DNA from: Roseibium sp. | GTDB lineage: Bacteria; Pseudomonadota; Alphaproteobacteria; Rhizobiales; Stappiaceae | Length of the DNA stretch: 39,444 nt | Assembly (NCBI GenBank): GCA_017643925.1 | Contig: JAEPML010000033.1 | Location: 1 to 39,444, forward strand | Direction of reading: 5' to 3' | In this document: positions 26,243 through 34,256 of the stretch, one piece after another | Layout: each line of letters begins with the position of its first letter | How positions within the stretch are numbered: the first letter of the stretch is position 1 | Translations under genes and position numbers: made by a program | Notes under the pieces: generated by a model | The model's database searches: none | The model's input: the letters and a program-made list of their open reading frames with translations, nothing else | What the model was told of the DNA's origin: nothing

Positions 26243-27363
26243 GCAGTACCTGCCTTTTGTGTCCGCTTAAGAAGCGCATCGAGTTTGGGCATTTTCAGTT
26301 CTGGCGCCGCCTCACGCACCCAGCTCCTGAAAGAGCCGATGCGGCGCTGGAGTTTTTCGTCGTGGTTCTGGGCAATGTCTTCCAAACGGTGATCGAGGAA
26401 GGGGTTCTTGAACCTGTCGATGGTTGTTGTGACATAGGCCCGGGCCTCACTTTCGCGGCCATGTGCCGCAAATCCCGGGACGACTTCCGATTGGTAGAGG
26501 TTCTGAAGGTCGGCGAGAAAGGCATCGTCTTCCATCAGGTCGCGAACAAAGACCACTTGGGAGCTGCCGGCGGCCAGCCAGCGCGACACGAGATAGGTAT
26601 GGCCGAGATTCAGCACATAGAGCTTCAGGGTTTCGACGTGATCCAGATCCTGAACGACCTGAACATCCGGATGTTGGCAGGGCAGCAGCAAACCGGGTTG
26701 GTCCTCGATGGCCCACAGAGCATAGGGTTCGGCAACCGCGCCGGCAGGCTCCAGGGGTTCGGAGACAATGCGGTCGACCAGCGAATTGACCCAGATTACG
26801 GAACTCTCCAGCCACGGCCGGAAATTCGGAGGGTAGTTTTCAGCAAGTTGGAGAACCAGGTCCCGCAGGACATCGCCGTTTTTTGGAACAAGTTCTGTTG
26901 GCATGATCTGGATCGGAACCGCCCCGGCGAGGAAGCGTTGAAACAGCAGCCAGGTCAGTTTTGCCGGATAGGACATGCCCGGTGAAAACGTGTCTTTTTG
27001 ATCGTCCACCTGTGGCTTGAACCCTGCGTCCGCCGTGTTGGAGATCAGGATACGGGCTTCCCGGCACACGATGGCAGAAACGGTGTTCAGGTCACCGGGC
27101 AACGAAAGTGCACGCCTGATGCTCGTGACCCGACAGGAGGTTTCGACACGCTCGCCATCTTTCAGGCCCTTCACCCTGACTTCATAGCCGTCAGGGTCCA
27201 CAAGGGCCTTGAGTCGGTGGGCGCGGGAGGGATCTCCGCTGGTCTGAACAACCGTGATCGGACCAACTGCCTCCCCGGACGCAAGTGCTTCGGACACGAA
27301 GAGGTCGGCATGGGCCTGCAGAAAGCGGCTGGTGCCGAATTGGACGATGGGTGTTGTTGACAT
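26239..27363 (-). CDS. Mannitol dehydrogenase-family oxidoreductase, UxaB/tagaturonate reductase-like
   Basis: A 374-residue member of the long-chain mannitol dehydrogenase family, shorter than E. coli UxaB or UxuB (about 480). The N-terminal IVQFGTSRFLQAHADLF is the family NAD-binding start; NLGHTYLVSRWL near 250 and NPFLDHRLEDIAQNHDEKLQRR near 325-346 carry the C-terminal catalytic/substrate features. Such enzymes reduce tagaturonate or fructuronate to altronate or mannonate. It heads a two-gene operon with the fucose-dehydrogenase-like gene. No uronate isomerase (UxaC) is present, so its keto-acid could come from the LgoD-like enzyme. Family sure, reaction inferred. Confidence 0.83.
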   Translation of the reverse strand: MSTTPIVQFGTSRFLQAHADLFVSEALASGEAVGPITVVQTSGDPSRAHRLKALVDPDGYEVRVKGLKDGERVETSCRVTSIRRALSLPGDLNTVSAIVCREARILISNTADAGFKPQVDDQKDTFSPGMSYPAKLTWLLFQRFLAGAVPIQIMPTELVPKNGDVLRDLVLQLAENYPPNFRPWLESSVIWVNSLVDRIVSEPLEPAGAVAEPYALWAIEDQPGLLLPCQHPDVQVVQDLDHVETLKLYVLNLGHTYLVSRWLAAGSSQVVFVRDLMEDDAFLADLQNLYQSEVVPGFAAHGRESEARAYVTTTIDRFKNPFLDHRLEDIAQNHDEKLQRRIGSFRSWVREAAPELKMPKLDALLKRTQKAGTA

Positions 27364-27485
27364 GGGGCCTCCCTTGACGATATTTGTTTTTTATAATTAA
27401 GAACACTTTGAGGTCAATCCCCTTTGGCAATAGGCTGCGAGGACTGATCGAGAGGGCATGACCTGCAAAATCATTGGGGACCGGC
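27364..27485. promoter_or_regulatory. Divergent promoter region with second copy of the palindromic operator
   Basis: Between the UxaB-like gene and the lactonase. The element at 27385-27405 shares the 13-mer TTGTTTTTTATAA (27384-27396) exactly with 24290-24302 and is itself an imperfect palindrome (TGTT...AACA). It lies 22 bases upstream of the UxaB-like start. Confidence 0.55.
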
Positions 27486-28316
27486 ATGATCGTTGATGCG
27501 CATCAGCATTTTTGGAAAATCGACCGTGGTGACTATTTCTGGATGGATGACAGTGTCGCCAAAATCAGGCGGGACATTCTGGCGCCGGAGCTGACGCCCC
27601 ATGCAGATGCATGCGGGATCGGCGCCTCGATAGCCGTTCAGGCGGCTCCGACAGTCGCCGAAACGGAGTTTCTTCTGGAAATTGCGGCGGCTGCGCCGAT
27701 CGTGAAAGGCGTCGTCGGTTGGGTGAACCTGGAAAGCGGTGATGCGGCATCCACTCTGAAGCGGCTTGCCACAAATCCTGCCTTCAAGGGTGTGCGCCCC
27801 ATGCTGCAGGACATCGAGGATACCGAGTGGGTTCTGAGGCCGAGCGTGATGGCCAATCTGGCCATCGTGGCTGATCTTGGTCTGTCTTTTGATGCGCTCA
27901 TTCAGCCACGCCACCTGGGCGTGATCGAAGGCCTGGCCGCTGCTCTGCCGGATCTGCCGATCGTTGTCGATCATTGTGCCAAGCCGGTCATTCAAGGGGG
28001 GCTGGACGCAGGCGAGACCTGGCGGCGCGGCATGTCACTGCTGGCCGAACATGATCAGGTTTTCTGCAAGATTTCAGGCCTAGCAAATGAATGTGGAGAA
28101 GGCTGGGACGGTCAATCACTTCAGCCCGTTGTCGATCATGTCCTGCAGGTATTCGGGCCCGAAAGACTGATGTGGGGCAGCGACTGGCCAGTCCTGGAAC
28201 TGGCTGGCAGCTACGAGGACTGGTTTGCCTGCGCCCGCGCGTTGACTGCGGCATGCAGCACGGAAGAACAGGCCAGGATTTTCGGCGGGACCGCCGCGAA
28301 GTTTTACCGGCTTTAG
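27486..28316 (+). CDS. Amidohydrolase-family lactonase, probable L-fuconolactonase
   Basis: A 276-residue amidohydrolase_2 barrel. MIVDAHQHFWK gives the N-terminal metal His-X-His (His6, His8); VVDHCAKP near 160 and WGSDWPV near 235 supply the later His and Asp. This matches the L-fucono-1,5-lactonase/L-rhamnono-lactonase group, which hydrolyses the lactone produced by the dehydrogenase. The ATG at 27486 is chosen over a TTG four codons earlier because GGGGA lies five bases before it. It is followed by the mutarotase gene and shares a regulatory region with the UxaB-like/AKR operon. Confidence 0.87.
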   Translation: MIVDAHQHFWKIDRGDYFWMDDSVAKIRRDILAPELTPHADACGIGASIAVQAAPTVAETEFLLEIAAAAPIVKGVVGWVNLESGDAASTLKRLATNPAFKGVRPMLQDIEDTEWVLRPSVMANLAIVADLGLSFDALIQPRHLGVIEGLAAALPDLPIVVDHCAKPVIQGGLDAGETWRRGMSLLAEHDQVFCKISGLANECGEGWDGQSLQPVVDHVLQVFGPERLMWGSDWPVLELAGSYEDWFACARALTAACSTEEQARIFGGTAAKFYRL

Positions 28317-28369
28317 GGCCTGACCCGATTCAGACATTCAGAAAACAGCGACACGCATCGAGGTTTCAT

Positions 28370-28699
28370 ATGCAGCGCATGGGCATGGTGATTGGCATCA
28401 ATCCGGATGACATTCCAGAGTACAAAAGGCTTCACGCCGATGTCTGGCCGGAAGTGCTTGAGAGACTGAGGCAGTCGAATATCACCAATTATTCGATCTT
28501 CCTGAAGGAGCCCGAGAACCTGATGTTCAGCTACTGGGAATACCTGGGAGACGATTTCGCGTCCGACGACGCTGCGATTGCTGCCGATCCGGTTACCCAA
28601 AGGTGGTGGCAACTCTGCGGTCCGATGCAGCGGCCGCTTGAAAGCCGCAAGCAAGGTGAATGGTGGGCCTCCATGGAAGAGGTTTTTCACCTCGACTGA
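28370..28699 (+). CDS. RhaM-type sugar mutarotase (probably L-fucose)
   Basis: A 109-residue protein of the L-rhamnose mutarotase family (alpha/beta barrel dimer). His22 in HADVWPE, Tyr41 in NYSIFL, the paired Trp79-Trp80 and a C-terminal GEWWASMEEVFHLD are the family hallmarks. A much longer in-frame extension upstream overlaps the lactonase gene and is not plausible; the ATG at 28370 has GAGG nearby. Such enzymes interconvert alpha and beta pyranoses so that the dehydrogenase gets the correct anomer. L-fucose is inferred from context, as rhamnose genes are absent. Confidence 0.87.
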   Translation: MQRMGMVIGINPDDIPEYKRLHADVWPEVLERLRQSNITNYSIFLKEPENLMFSYWEYLGDDFASDDAAIAADPVTQRWWQLCGPMQRPLESRKQGEWWASMEEVFHLD

Positions 28700-28709
28700 G
28701 AGACCTGCC

Positions 28710-29333
28710 CTAGGTCGCGACCGATTCGCGTTCGGGCAGCGCGTGAACGTCAATCACCGGCATTCCAGCCCGTTGGGCGGCTTCGAAACCCTGTTCGCTG
28801 TCCTCGAAAACCAGGCAGTCGCCGGGCGACACCTGCAGCCTGCGTGCAGCTTCGAAAAAGAGATCCGGTTCAGGCTTGGCGATACCCACGGCATCCAGGG
28901 CGACGACGGTATCGAACAAGGGCAACAGGCCGGTGCTCTTGAGCGACGCCAGCACAACGATCTCCGGGCCACCGCTTGCAACCGCCATCGGCTTCAGGCC
29001 GTGACATTGCCGGGCTATCGCCGCAACCGTCGAGAGTTCGGTGACCGATTCCATGCCCTTCAGAACCGATCTGCGCATGGTCTGGACGGCTCGTTCATGG
29101 TCCAGCGAAACGCCCTTGAGACGCTCGAAGGCCTCGAGCAGGACATGTTCCGACATGCCGGCGCGTTCATGATACCAGTCAAGGTCCATGGCATGTCCGG
29201 CCTCGGCGAAGGCTTCTTGCCAGGCCTGTGCATAGACGGCGGGCGTGTCGACCAGTGTCCCGTCGCAATCGAAAATCAGGGCTTTGGCATGTGTCAAATG
29301 TGAAGCCAGGTCGGCCACGAGCGGTCCTTCCAA
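28710..29333 (-). CDS. HAD-superfamily phosphatase, beta-phosphoglucomutase-like
   Basis: A 207-residue haloacid dehalogenase-like hydrolase. Motif I is DCDGTLVDT (22-30) with the nucleophile Asp22 and general-acid Asp24, motif II Ser near 119 (ASGGPE), motif III Lys in AKPEPDLF, and motif IV in VFEDSEQGFEAA. The four-helix cap between motifs I and II is typical of beta-phosphoglucomutase or sugar-phosphatase enzymes. Last gene of the region D operon, 22 bases after lacI. Only a small hairpin (GACCT/AGGTC, 28702-28716) separates it from the convergent mutarotase gene. Substrate unknown, presumably a sugar phosphate. Confidence 0.85.
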   Translation of the reverse strand: MEGPLVADLASHLTHAKALIFDCDGTLVDTPAVYAQAWQEAFAEAGHAMDLDWYHERAGMSEHVLLEAFERLKGVSLDHERAVQTMRRSVLKGMESVTELSTVAAIARQCHGLKPMAVASGGPEIVVLASLKSTGLLPLFDTVVALDAVGIAKPEPDLFFEAARRLQVSPGDCLVFEDSEQGFEAAQRAGMPVIDVHALPERESVAT

Positions 29334-29355
29334 AAAAGTGTTCTGGGATGCTGTC

Positions 29356-30366
29356 CTACGAAGTGCTAAGACTCGACTGACGTTTTATGAGTTCCACGTT
29401 GTAGCGCATGCTGTCAGGGGGGCGTTTGCCTTCAACGATCCAGGCGAGCATCGCTTCGGCAGCGTTTTGACCAAAGAGCGCTGAATCACATCGCACGGAA
29501 CTCAGGCGCGGATAGGCAAGGGAGCATTCCTCGATATCGTCGAAGCCGACGATCTTGAAATAGTTTCCGGCCTGCACCCCGATCTCGGCAAAGCCGCTCA
29601 ACATTCCGAGCGCGACCAGGTCGCTGAAACAGACGGCCGCCTCGAGATCCTTGTGTTCCTTCAGGATTTCCAGAGCAATCTCGCGCCCGAACGCCCGAGA
29701 CGGCCGCCCGAAGAACGCCTGTGGTGTCAGGCCATTGGCTTTCATCACGCTGTCATAGCCGGACATGCGTTCCAGCGTAATCGGCCGGTCTTTCAATCCA
29801 CCGACAAAGGCGATTTTCTTGCAGCCCTTTTCGATCAGGTGCTCGGTCGCAAGCGCCCCGCCCGTATCGTAATTGTGAGAGGCAAACGGAAAGATGTCGG
29901 TGCGATCATCCTGTTTTCGCAGGACCTGCAAGGTTGGAATACCGGCGCGTTCGATCCGGTTGAAGGCCCCGTCGTCATCGCTATAGGCAGGTGAAATGAC
30001 GAATGCCGACACGCCGTGCTCGATCATGGAGGCAATGACTTGCGACTGGATGTCCGGGTCCTCGTCCGTGTTGGCAACGACGGTCGAATAACCGGCACGC
30101 GCAAACGTCATCTGCGCGCTTGCAGCGAATTCGGTGAAGAACGGGTTTCGCAGATCGTTGATGATCAGGCCGATCAGACCCGATTGTGCACCACGCAGGC
30201 CTGCCGCCGACCGGTTATAGACATAACCGAGCTCTGCCATGGCCTTTTCGACATCGGTTCGTGTCGATGGTTTGACCAGGGATGAGTTCTGCAGGACCAG
30301 CGAAACCGTCGACTTGGAAACACCCGCTTGACGTGCCACATCGAGGATCGTTGGCCGCTTCTTCAT
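29356..30366 (-). CDS. LacI-family transcriptional regulator
   Basis: A 336-residue LacI/GalR regulator. N-terminal helix-turn-helix TILDVARQAGVSKSTVSLVL followed by the hinge region (GYVYNRSAAGLRG) and a periplasmic-binding-protein-like effector domain (about 62-330; GLIINDLRNPFF, FVGGLKDRPITLERMSGY, VGFDDIEECSLAYPRLSS). It lies inside the region D operon, 12 bases after the DUF993 gene, so it probably controls that operon and itself. The operon promoter is beyond the right edge, so its operator cannot be seen. The effector is likely the imported sugar or an oxidised derivative. Confidence 0.9.
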   Translation of the reverse strand: MKKRPTILDVARQAGVSKSTVSLVLQNSSLVKPSTRTDVEKAMAELGYVYNRSAAGLRGAQSGLIGLIINDLRNPFFTEFAASAQMTFARAGYSTVVANTDEDPDIQSQVIASMIEHGVSAFVISPAYSDDDGAFNRIERAGIPTLQVLRKQDDRTDIFPFASHNYDTGGALATEHLIEKGCKKIAFVGGLKDRPITLERMSGYDSVMKANGLTPQAFFGRPSRAFGREIALEILKEHKDLEAAVCFSDLVALGMLSGFAEIGVQAGNYFKIVGFDDIEECSLAYPRLSSVRCDSALFGQNAAEAMLAWIVEGKRPPDSMRYNVELIKRQSSLSTS

Positions 30367-30378
30367 CCCTGTCCTTCG

Positions 30379-31557
30379 TTATCCGATACCGTGCAGTTTC
30401 AACAAGAGTTGCATTCTTTCTACAGCAATATCCGGTTTTGTCAGCAATCGGGACCTGTCCGCCAGCCGGAAAACCTCTGCATAATGCGTGATTTCCCGCG
30501 ATGACTGGAAGCCGGCCGGCATGATGAAGTGGCTCTGGGCATCATTGAGCCAGGCAAGGAAAGCGATGCCGGCCTTGTAGAACTGTGTAGGTGCCTTGAA
30601 GATTTCCCGGCTGAGGGGAACCGTCGGAGTGAAGAGGGCGTGATAGGTCTCGCGGTCTCCTTCTGCCAGTGCTTCCAGTGCCTGGCTGGCGGCAGGCGCA
30701 ATCGCGGCGAATGCACCGAGCAGGGCATGAGAATACCTGTTGCCGTCGCCCTCGATCAGATCCGCATAGTTGAAGTCGTCGCCCGTATAGAGGCGAACTC
30801 CATCCGGCAGCCGGGCGCGAAACGCCTCTTCGTGGGCCTGATCCAGCAGTGAAATCTTGATGCCGTCGACCTTGTCGATGTTATCGTTGATGATCGAGAG
30901 CACCGCGTCCGAAGCTTCGGCCACGTTGCTCGATCCCCAATAGCCTTTCAGCGCCGGGTCGAACATGTCGCCAAGCCAATGCAGGATGACCGGCGCGGAT
31001 GCCTGGGAAAGAAGAGTGTCATAGACTTTGGCGTAGGTGTCCGGTCCGGCCCCGATTGCCGGGAGCGCGCGCGATGCCATGAGGATCACCTGGCCGCCGG
31101 CTGCTTCGATGGCTGCCATCTGTTCCGAATAGGCCGCGACAATCGCATCGGCATCCCTGAGATCCTCCAGCGCGATCTGGTCGGTTCCCGCACCACAGGC
31201 CACGCGAGGCTTGAGCGGGTGGGCCTTGGCGTCCTTCATGGTCCGCTCGATCAGTTCTTTCGCGGTCTTCCAGTCGACGCCCATGCCGCGCTGAGCGGTG
31301 TCCATGGCCTCGGCAAGTCCAAGACCCTGATCCCAGAGCCAGTGTCGGAAACGAAGCGTGTTGTCCCAGTCAACCGCCGGCGAGCCGACCCAGGGATCGC
31401 GTTCGGCCAACGGGTCGGAGACGACATGGGCCGCGGCAAAGGCAGTGCGTGTCAATTCGGTGCGCGGCGCACGCGGTGTCAGGGCGTCGCCGGTCAGCTG
31501 GTAGGATTCGAGACGGTTGTCGAGCGTCGGGAGCGTGAGTGTCGGAAGCGTCAACAT
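30379..31557 (-). CDS. DUF993 family protein (dihydrodipicolinate synthase-like aldolase fold)
   Basis: A 392-residue DUF993 protein. The ATG at 31557 (preceded by GAGGA) is chosen; a longer frame of 50 Arg-rich residues upstream overlaps the Dabb gene. It contains WDNTLRFRHWLWDQGLGLAEAMDTAQRGMGVDW, a family hallmark near residues 69-101, VACGAGTDQ near 125, HWLGDMFDPALKGYWGS near 200-216, a candidate Schiff-base Lys in KVDGIKISLLD near 240, and LYTGDDFNYADLIEGD. DUF993 genes often sit in sugar-oxidation clusters, and the fold suggests retro-aldol or dehydration of a keto-sugar acid. No reaction is firmly known to me. Confidence 0.85.
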   Translation of the reverse strand: MLTLPTLTLPTLDNRLESYQLTGDALTPRAPRTELTRTAFAAAHVVSDPLAERDPWVGSPAVDWDNTLRFRHWLWDQGLGLAEAMDTAQRGMGVDWKTAKELIERTMKDAKAHPLKPRVACGAGTDQIALEDLRDADAIVAAYSEQMAAIEAAGGQVILMASRALPAIGAGPDTYAKVYDTLLSQASAPVILHWLGDMFDPALKGYWGSSNVAEASDAVLSIINDNIDKVDGIKISLLDQAHEEAFRARLPDGVRLYTGDDFNYADLIEGDGNRYSHALLGAFAAIAPAASQALEALAEGDRETYHALFTPTVPLSREIFKAPTQFYKAGIAFLAWLNDAQSHFIMPAGFQSSREITHYAEVFRLADRSRLLTKPDIAVERMQLLLKLHGIG

Positions 31558-31586
31558 GGGAGGTTCCTCAAGGGGTCGCGGGTCGA

Positions 31587-31898
31587 TCAGGCGACCGGGA
31601 TGTCGAGAACAAGTATGCCGTCGAGACCGCCGACGGCGTTTTCGACGAGCTTGGCGCCAAGCGCCTTGTGTGCCGGGTGGGTCTGATAGGCTTCGAGCGT
31701 GTCCCAATCCTGAAAGTCGGCGACAAAACCGTGCATGTAGCCGCGCTCGATCTTCTCCGGGCTTTCGCTGCGCCCCGAGGTGATGCCCAGAACGCCCGGG
31801 ATCATCTCCTTTATGGCATGCAGTTCCTGAAACAGGTCTGCGATGGTGTCTTCGCTGACACCGGGTTGAAACTTGATGAGTACGATGTGACGGATCAT
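31587..31898 (-). CDS. Dabb (stress-responsive alpha/beta barrel) family protein
   Basis: A 103-residue ferredoxin-like alpha/beta barrel protein. MIRHIVLIKFQPGVSE, the middle GVLGITSGRSESPEKIERGYMHGFVADFQDWDTLEAY and the HPAHKALG motif are diagnostic. Dabb proteins are small dimeric proteins, some enzymatic (cyclases, lyases), many uncharacterised. Its start overlaps the GMC gene stop by four bases, so it is expressed with that oxidoreductase and may handle its product, for example ring opening or enolisation (speculative). Confidence 0.88.
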   Translation of the reverse strand: MIRHIVLIKFQPGVSEDTIADLFQELHAIKEMIPGVLGITSGRSESPEKIERGYMHGFVADFQDWDTLEAYQTHPAHKALGAKLVENAVGGLDGILVLDIPVA

Positions 31899-33487
31899 GA
31901 GAGGGTACCGTGGTCTTCGCGGATCATGTCGGAGGCCTTTTCACCGATCATGATGGCCGCAGCATTGGTATTGGAGGAAATGACGTTCGGCATGATCGAG
32001 GCGTCGACAACGCGCAGGCGATCGATGCCGTTGAACCTGAGGCGCGGATCGACAACGGCCTTGTCATCCGATCCCATCCGGCAGGTTCCGGCCGGGTGAT
32101 GGGAGGTCTTGGAGTGTTCGCAGATGAATCGGAAATAGTCTTCGTCGGTCTTCACATCCGGCCCGGGCAAACGTTCAGCCTTGATATATTTTTTCAAGGG
32201 GCCTTGCGCGAGGATGTCCTGGGTCAGTTTCAAGCCACGGATCGACATTTCCCGGTCGCGCGGATCATCGAGGTAGTTCGGATTGATCAGCGGTTCGCTG
32301 GTGGGATCGGAGCTGGAGAGTCGAACCGTGCCGCGCGAGCGCGGTCGCAGATAACAGGAGTTGAGGGTAACGCCGCCGTCCGGCATGGCTGCAACGCCTG
32401 ATTCAATGCCGGTTCCGAGCCCGAGATGGAATTGCAGGTCAGGCGAGCGTGCTTCCGGGTCCGCGTACCAGAAACCGCCGGTTTCAAAGAGGCTTGAGGC
32501 CACCGGGCCCTTCTTCGTGAAGAGGTACTGCAGACCGGCAATTGCCGACCAGTGCAGCTTGGCATAGCGGTCATAGGTGTAGGGGCCGCTGACCTCGCAA
32601 ATACAGTAGAGGTCGAGGTGGTCCTGCAGGTTCGCGCCCACCTCCGGCTGGTCCAGGACGACGTCGATGCCGAGACTTTTCAGGTGATCGCCGGGACCGA
32701 TGCCGGACAATTGCAGCAGGCGCGGAGAGCCGATCGAGCCGGATGACAGGATCACTTCCGAGCTTGCCGTCAACACCGTCCCGTCCAGGAGCTCGACCCC
32801 GGTGGCAACACCACCTTCGACAACGATCCTCTTGACCTGGGCCCCCGTCTGAACGGTCAGGTTCTCACGGTTGCTGTTGGGGGCCAGGTAGGCCATGGCC
32901 GCGGACGACCTTCGTGCGTTGCGCTGGGTCAGCTGGTAGTAGCCGACACCGTCCTGTTTTTCGCCGGTCAGGTCCGGATTGTGGGGGATACCCAGTTCCC
33001 CGGCGGCTTCGAAATAAGCGTCGCAAATGGGGAGCGGGGCGCAAGGCTGGGACACGCCGAGCGGTCCACCCTTGCCATGATACCGGTTTTCGAACGTGTC
33101 GTTATCCTCGGCCTTCCTGTAATACGGCAGGACATCCTCGTAACCCCAGCCTTCACATCCCATCTGCCGCCACTCGTCGTAGTCGAGCGCGTTGCCACGA
33201 GTGTAGATCTGCGCGTTGATGGCAGAGCCGCCGCCGATCACGCGGGCCTGTGTGTAACGGAACACCCGGTCCTGCATGTTTTTCTGCGGTACGGTGTGCC
33301 ACCCCCAGGAGCCGATGCCCTTTGTCATCTTGGCGAAGCCTGCCGGCAGGTGAAAAAACGGGTGCCAGTCGCGTCCACCCGCTTCCAGAAGCAGCACCTG
33401 GGTGTCCGGGTTCTCGGTCAGGCGTGCGGCCAGAACCGATCCTGCGCTGCCGCCACCTATGATGATGAAGTCGTAACCGTTTGCCAT
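31895..33487 (-). CDS. GMC-family FAD oxidoreductase 1 (choline dehydrogenase-like)
   Basis: A 530-residue GMC flavoprotein. Start ATG 33487: MANGYDFIIIGGGSAGSVLAARL is the FAD-binding motif; an upstream extension of 52 residues is not FAD-domain-like and overlaps the SDR gene. GMC signature 1 is in RVIGGGSAINAQIYTRG (about 83-99), signature 2 in LSSGSIGSPRLLQLSGIGP (about 257-275), and the C-terminal domain has HHPAGTCRMGSD with the catalytic His and SNTNAAAIMIGEKAS. It oxidises an alcohol or sugar hydroxyl. No signal peptide, so cytoplasmic. Substrate unknown; choline is unlikely given the operon. Confidence 0.9.
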   Translation of the reverse strand: MANGYDFIIIGGGSAGSVLAARLTENPDTQVLLLEAGGRDWHPFFHLPAGFAKMTKGIGSWGWHTVPQKNMQDRVFRYTQARVIGGGSAINAQIYTRGNALDYDEWRQMGCEGWGYEDVLPYYRKAEDNDTFENRYHGKGGPLGVSQPCAPLPICDAYFEAAGELGIPHNPDLTGEKQDGVGYYQLTQRNARRSSAAMAYLAPNSNRENLTVQTGAQVKRIVVEGGVATGVELLDGTVLTASSEVILSSGSIGSPRLLQLSGIGPGDHLKSLGIDVVLDQPEVGANLQDHLDLYCICEVSGPYTYDRYAKLHWSAIAGLQYLFTKKGPVASSLFETGGFWYADPEARSPDLQFHLGLGTGIESGVAAMPDGGVTLNSCYLRPRSRGTVRLSSSDPTSEPLINPNYLDDPRDREMSIRGLKLTQDILAQGPLKKYIKAERLPGPDVKTDEDYFRFICEHSKTSHHPAGTCRMGSDDKAVVDPRLRFNGIDRLRVVDASIMPNVISSNTNAAAIMIGEKASDMIREDHGTLS

Positions 33488-33497
33488 GGGTCTACTC

Positions 33498-34256
33498 TCA
33501 AAGACGCGGGATCGACAGGCCGCCATCAAGGTCGATGACGGTGCCGGTTGCAAAAGCCAGGTGCCCTTCGGCGATCGGGACCACCGTGGAGCCGATATCT
33601 TCAGGTTGGCCCCAACGCGCTGCCGGGACCAGCCCGTTTTCAATGCGCACCGTGTACTTGTCCTTCACGCCGGCGGTCATGCCCGTTTCGATGATGCCCG
33701 GACGCAGTTCGAAAACCCCGATCCCGTGCGGGGCCAGCCGGACCGCGAAGAGTTCCGCCATCATGGCCGCTCCGGCCTTGGAGATGCAGTATTCGGCGCG
33801 CTCGATGGAGACCATTTCAGCGCTGACCGATGTGACAAAAGCAATCGAGCGGTAAGTGTCTGTCGACATGTTGATCATGCGCCTGGCTGCTTCCTGGGCC
33901 AGGAAAAACGCGCCGCGCAGGTTCACGTTCAGGACGAAGTCGAAATTTTCCGGGACAATGTCGAGCATGTCGCCGCGCACCTTTGCCGGGACACCGGCAT
34001 TGGAGACAAATGTCGTGACCGGGCCGACCTCGGCTTCGACACGATCCATCAGGGCTGCATGTCCGTCGACATCCTGGATGTCGTGCGAAAAATAGGACGC
34101 GGCGGACCCGAGTTTCCGCAGCGCTTCTGCAACGTCCGGGGCGTCGTTCTTGCTGCGGGAGACAAGCGCCACCTTGTATCCGGCCCCAACAAGAGCTTCG
34201 GCAATGCCGAGGCCGATACCTTTCTGTCCACCGGTAACAAGTGCGATCTTGCTCAT
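33498..34256 (-). CDS. SDR oxidoreductase of the region D operon
   Basis: A 252-residue classical SDR (3-ketoacyl-ACP reductase-like). TGGQKGIG at 8-15, NAG near 90, Ser near 143, and Tyr/Lys in YCISK near 156-160; the C-terminal LDGGLSIPR is typical. A Ser-Arg-Ser after the second strand suggests NADP(H). The start overlaps the second GMC gene stop by four bases. It likely oxidises or reduces a sugar derivative made by the GMC enzymes; substrate not assignable. Confidence 0.88.
   Translation of the reverse strand: MSKIALVTGGQKGIGLGIAEALVGAGYKVALVSRSKNDAPDVAEALRKLGSAASYFSHDIQDVDGHAALMDRVEAEVGPVTTFVSNAGVPAKVRGDMLDIVPENFDFVLNVNLRGAFFLAQEAARRMINMSTDTYRSIAFVTSVSAEMVSIERAEYCISKAGAAMMAELFAVRLAPHGIGVFELRPGIIETGMTAGVKDKYTVRIENGLVPAARWGQPEDIGSTVVPIAEGHLAFATGTVIDLDGGLSIPRL

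Noticed and set aside
31895..33643. GMC oxidoreductase 1 starting at 33643
   Set aside because: The first 52 residues overlap the SDR gene and precede the FAD-binding motif; the ATG at 33487 puts that motif at the N-terminus as in the family.
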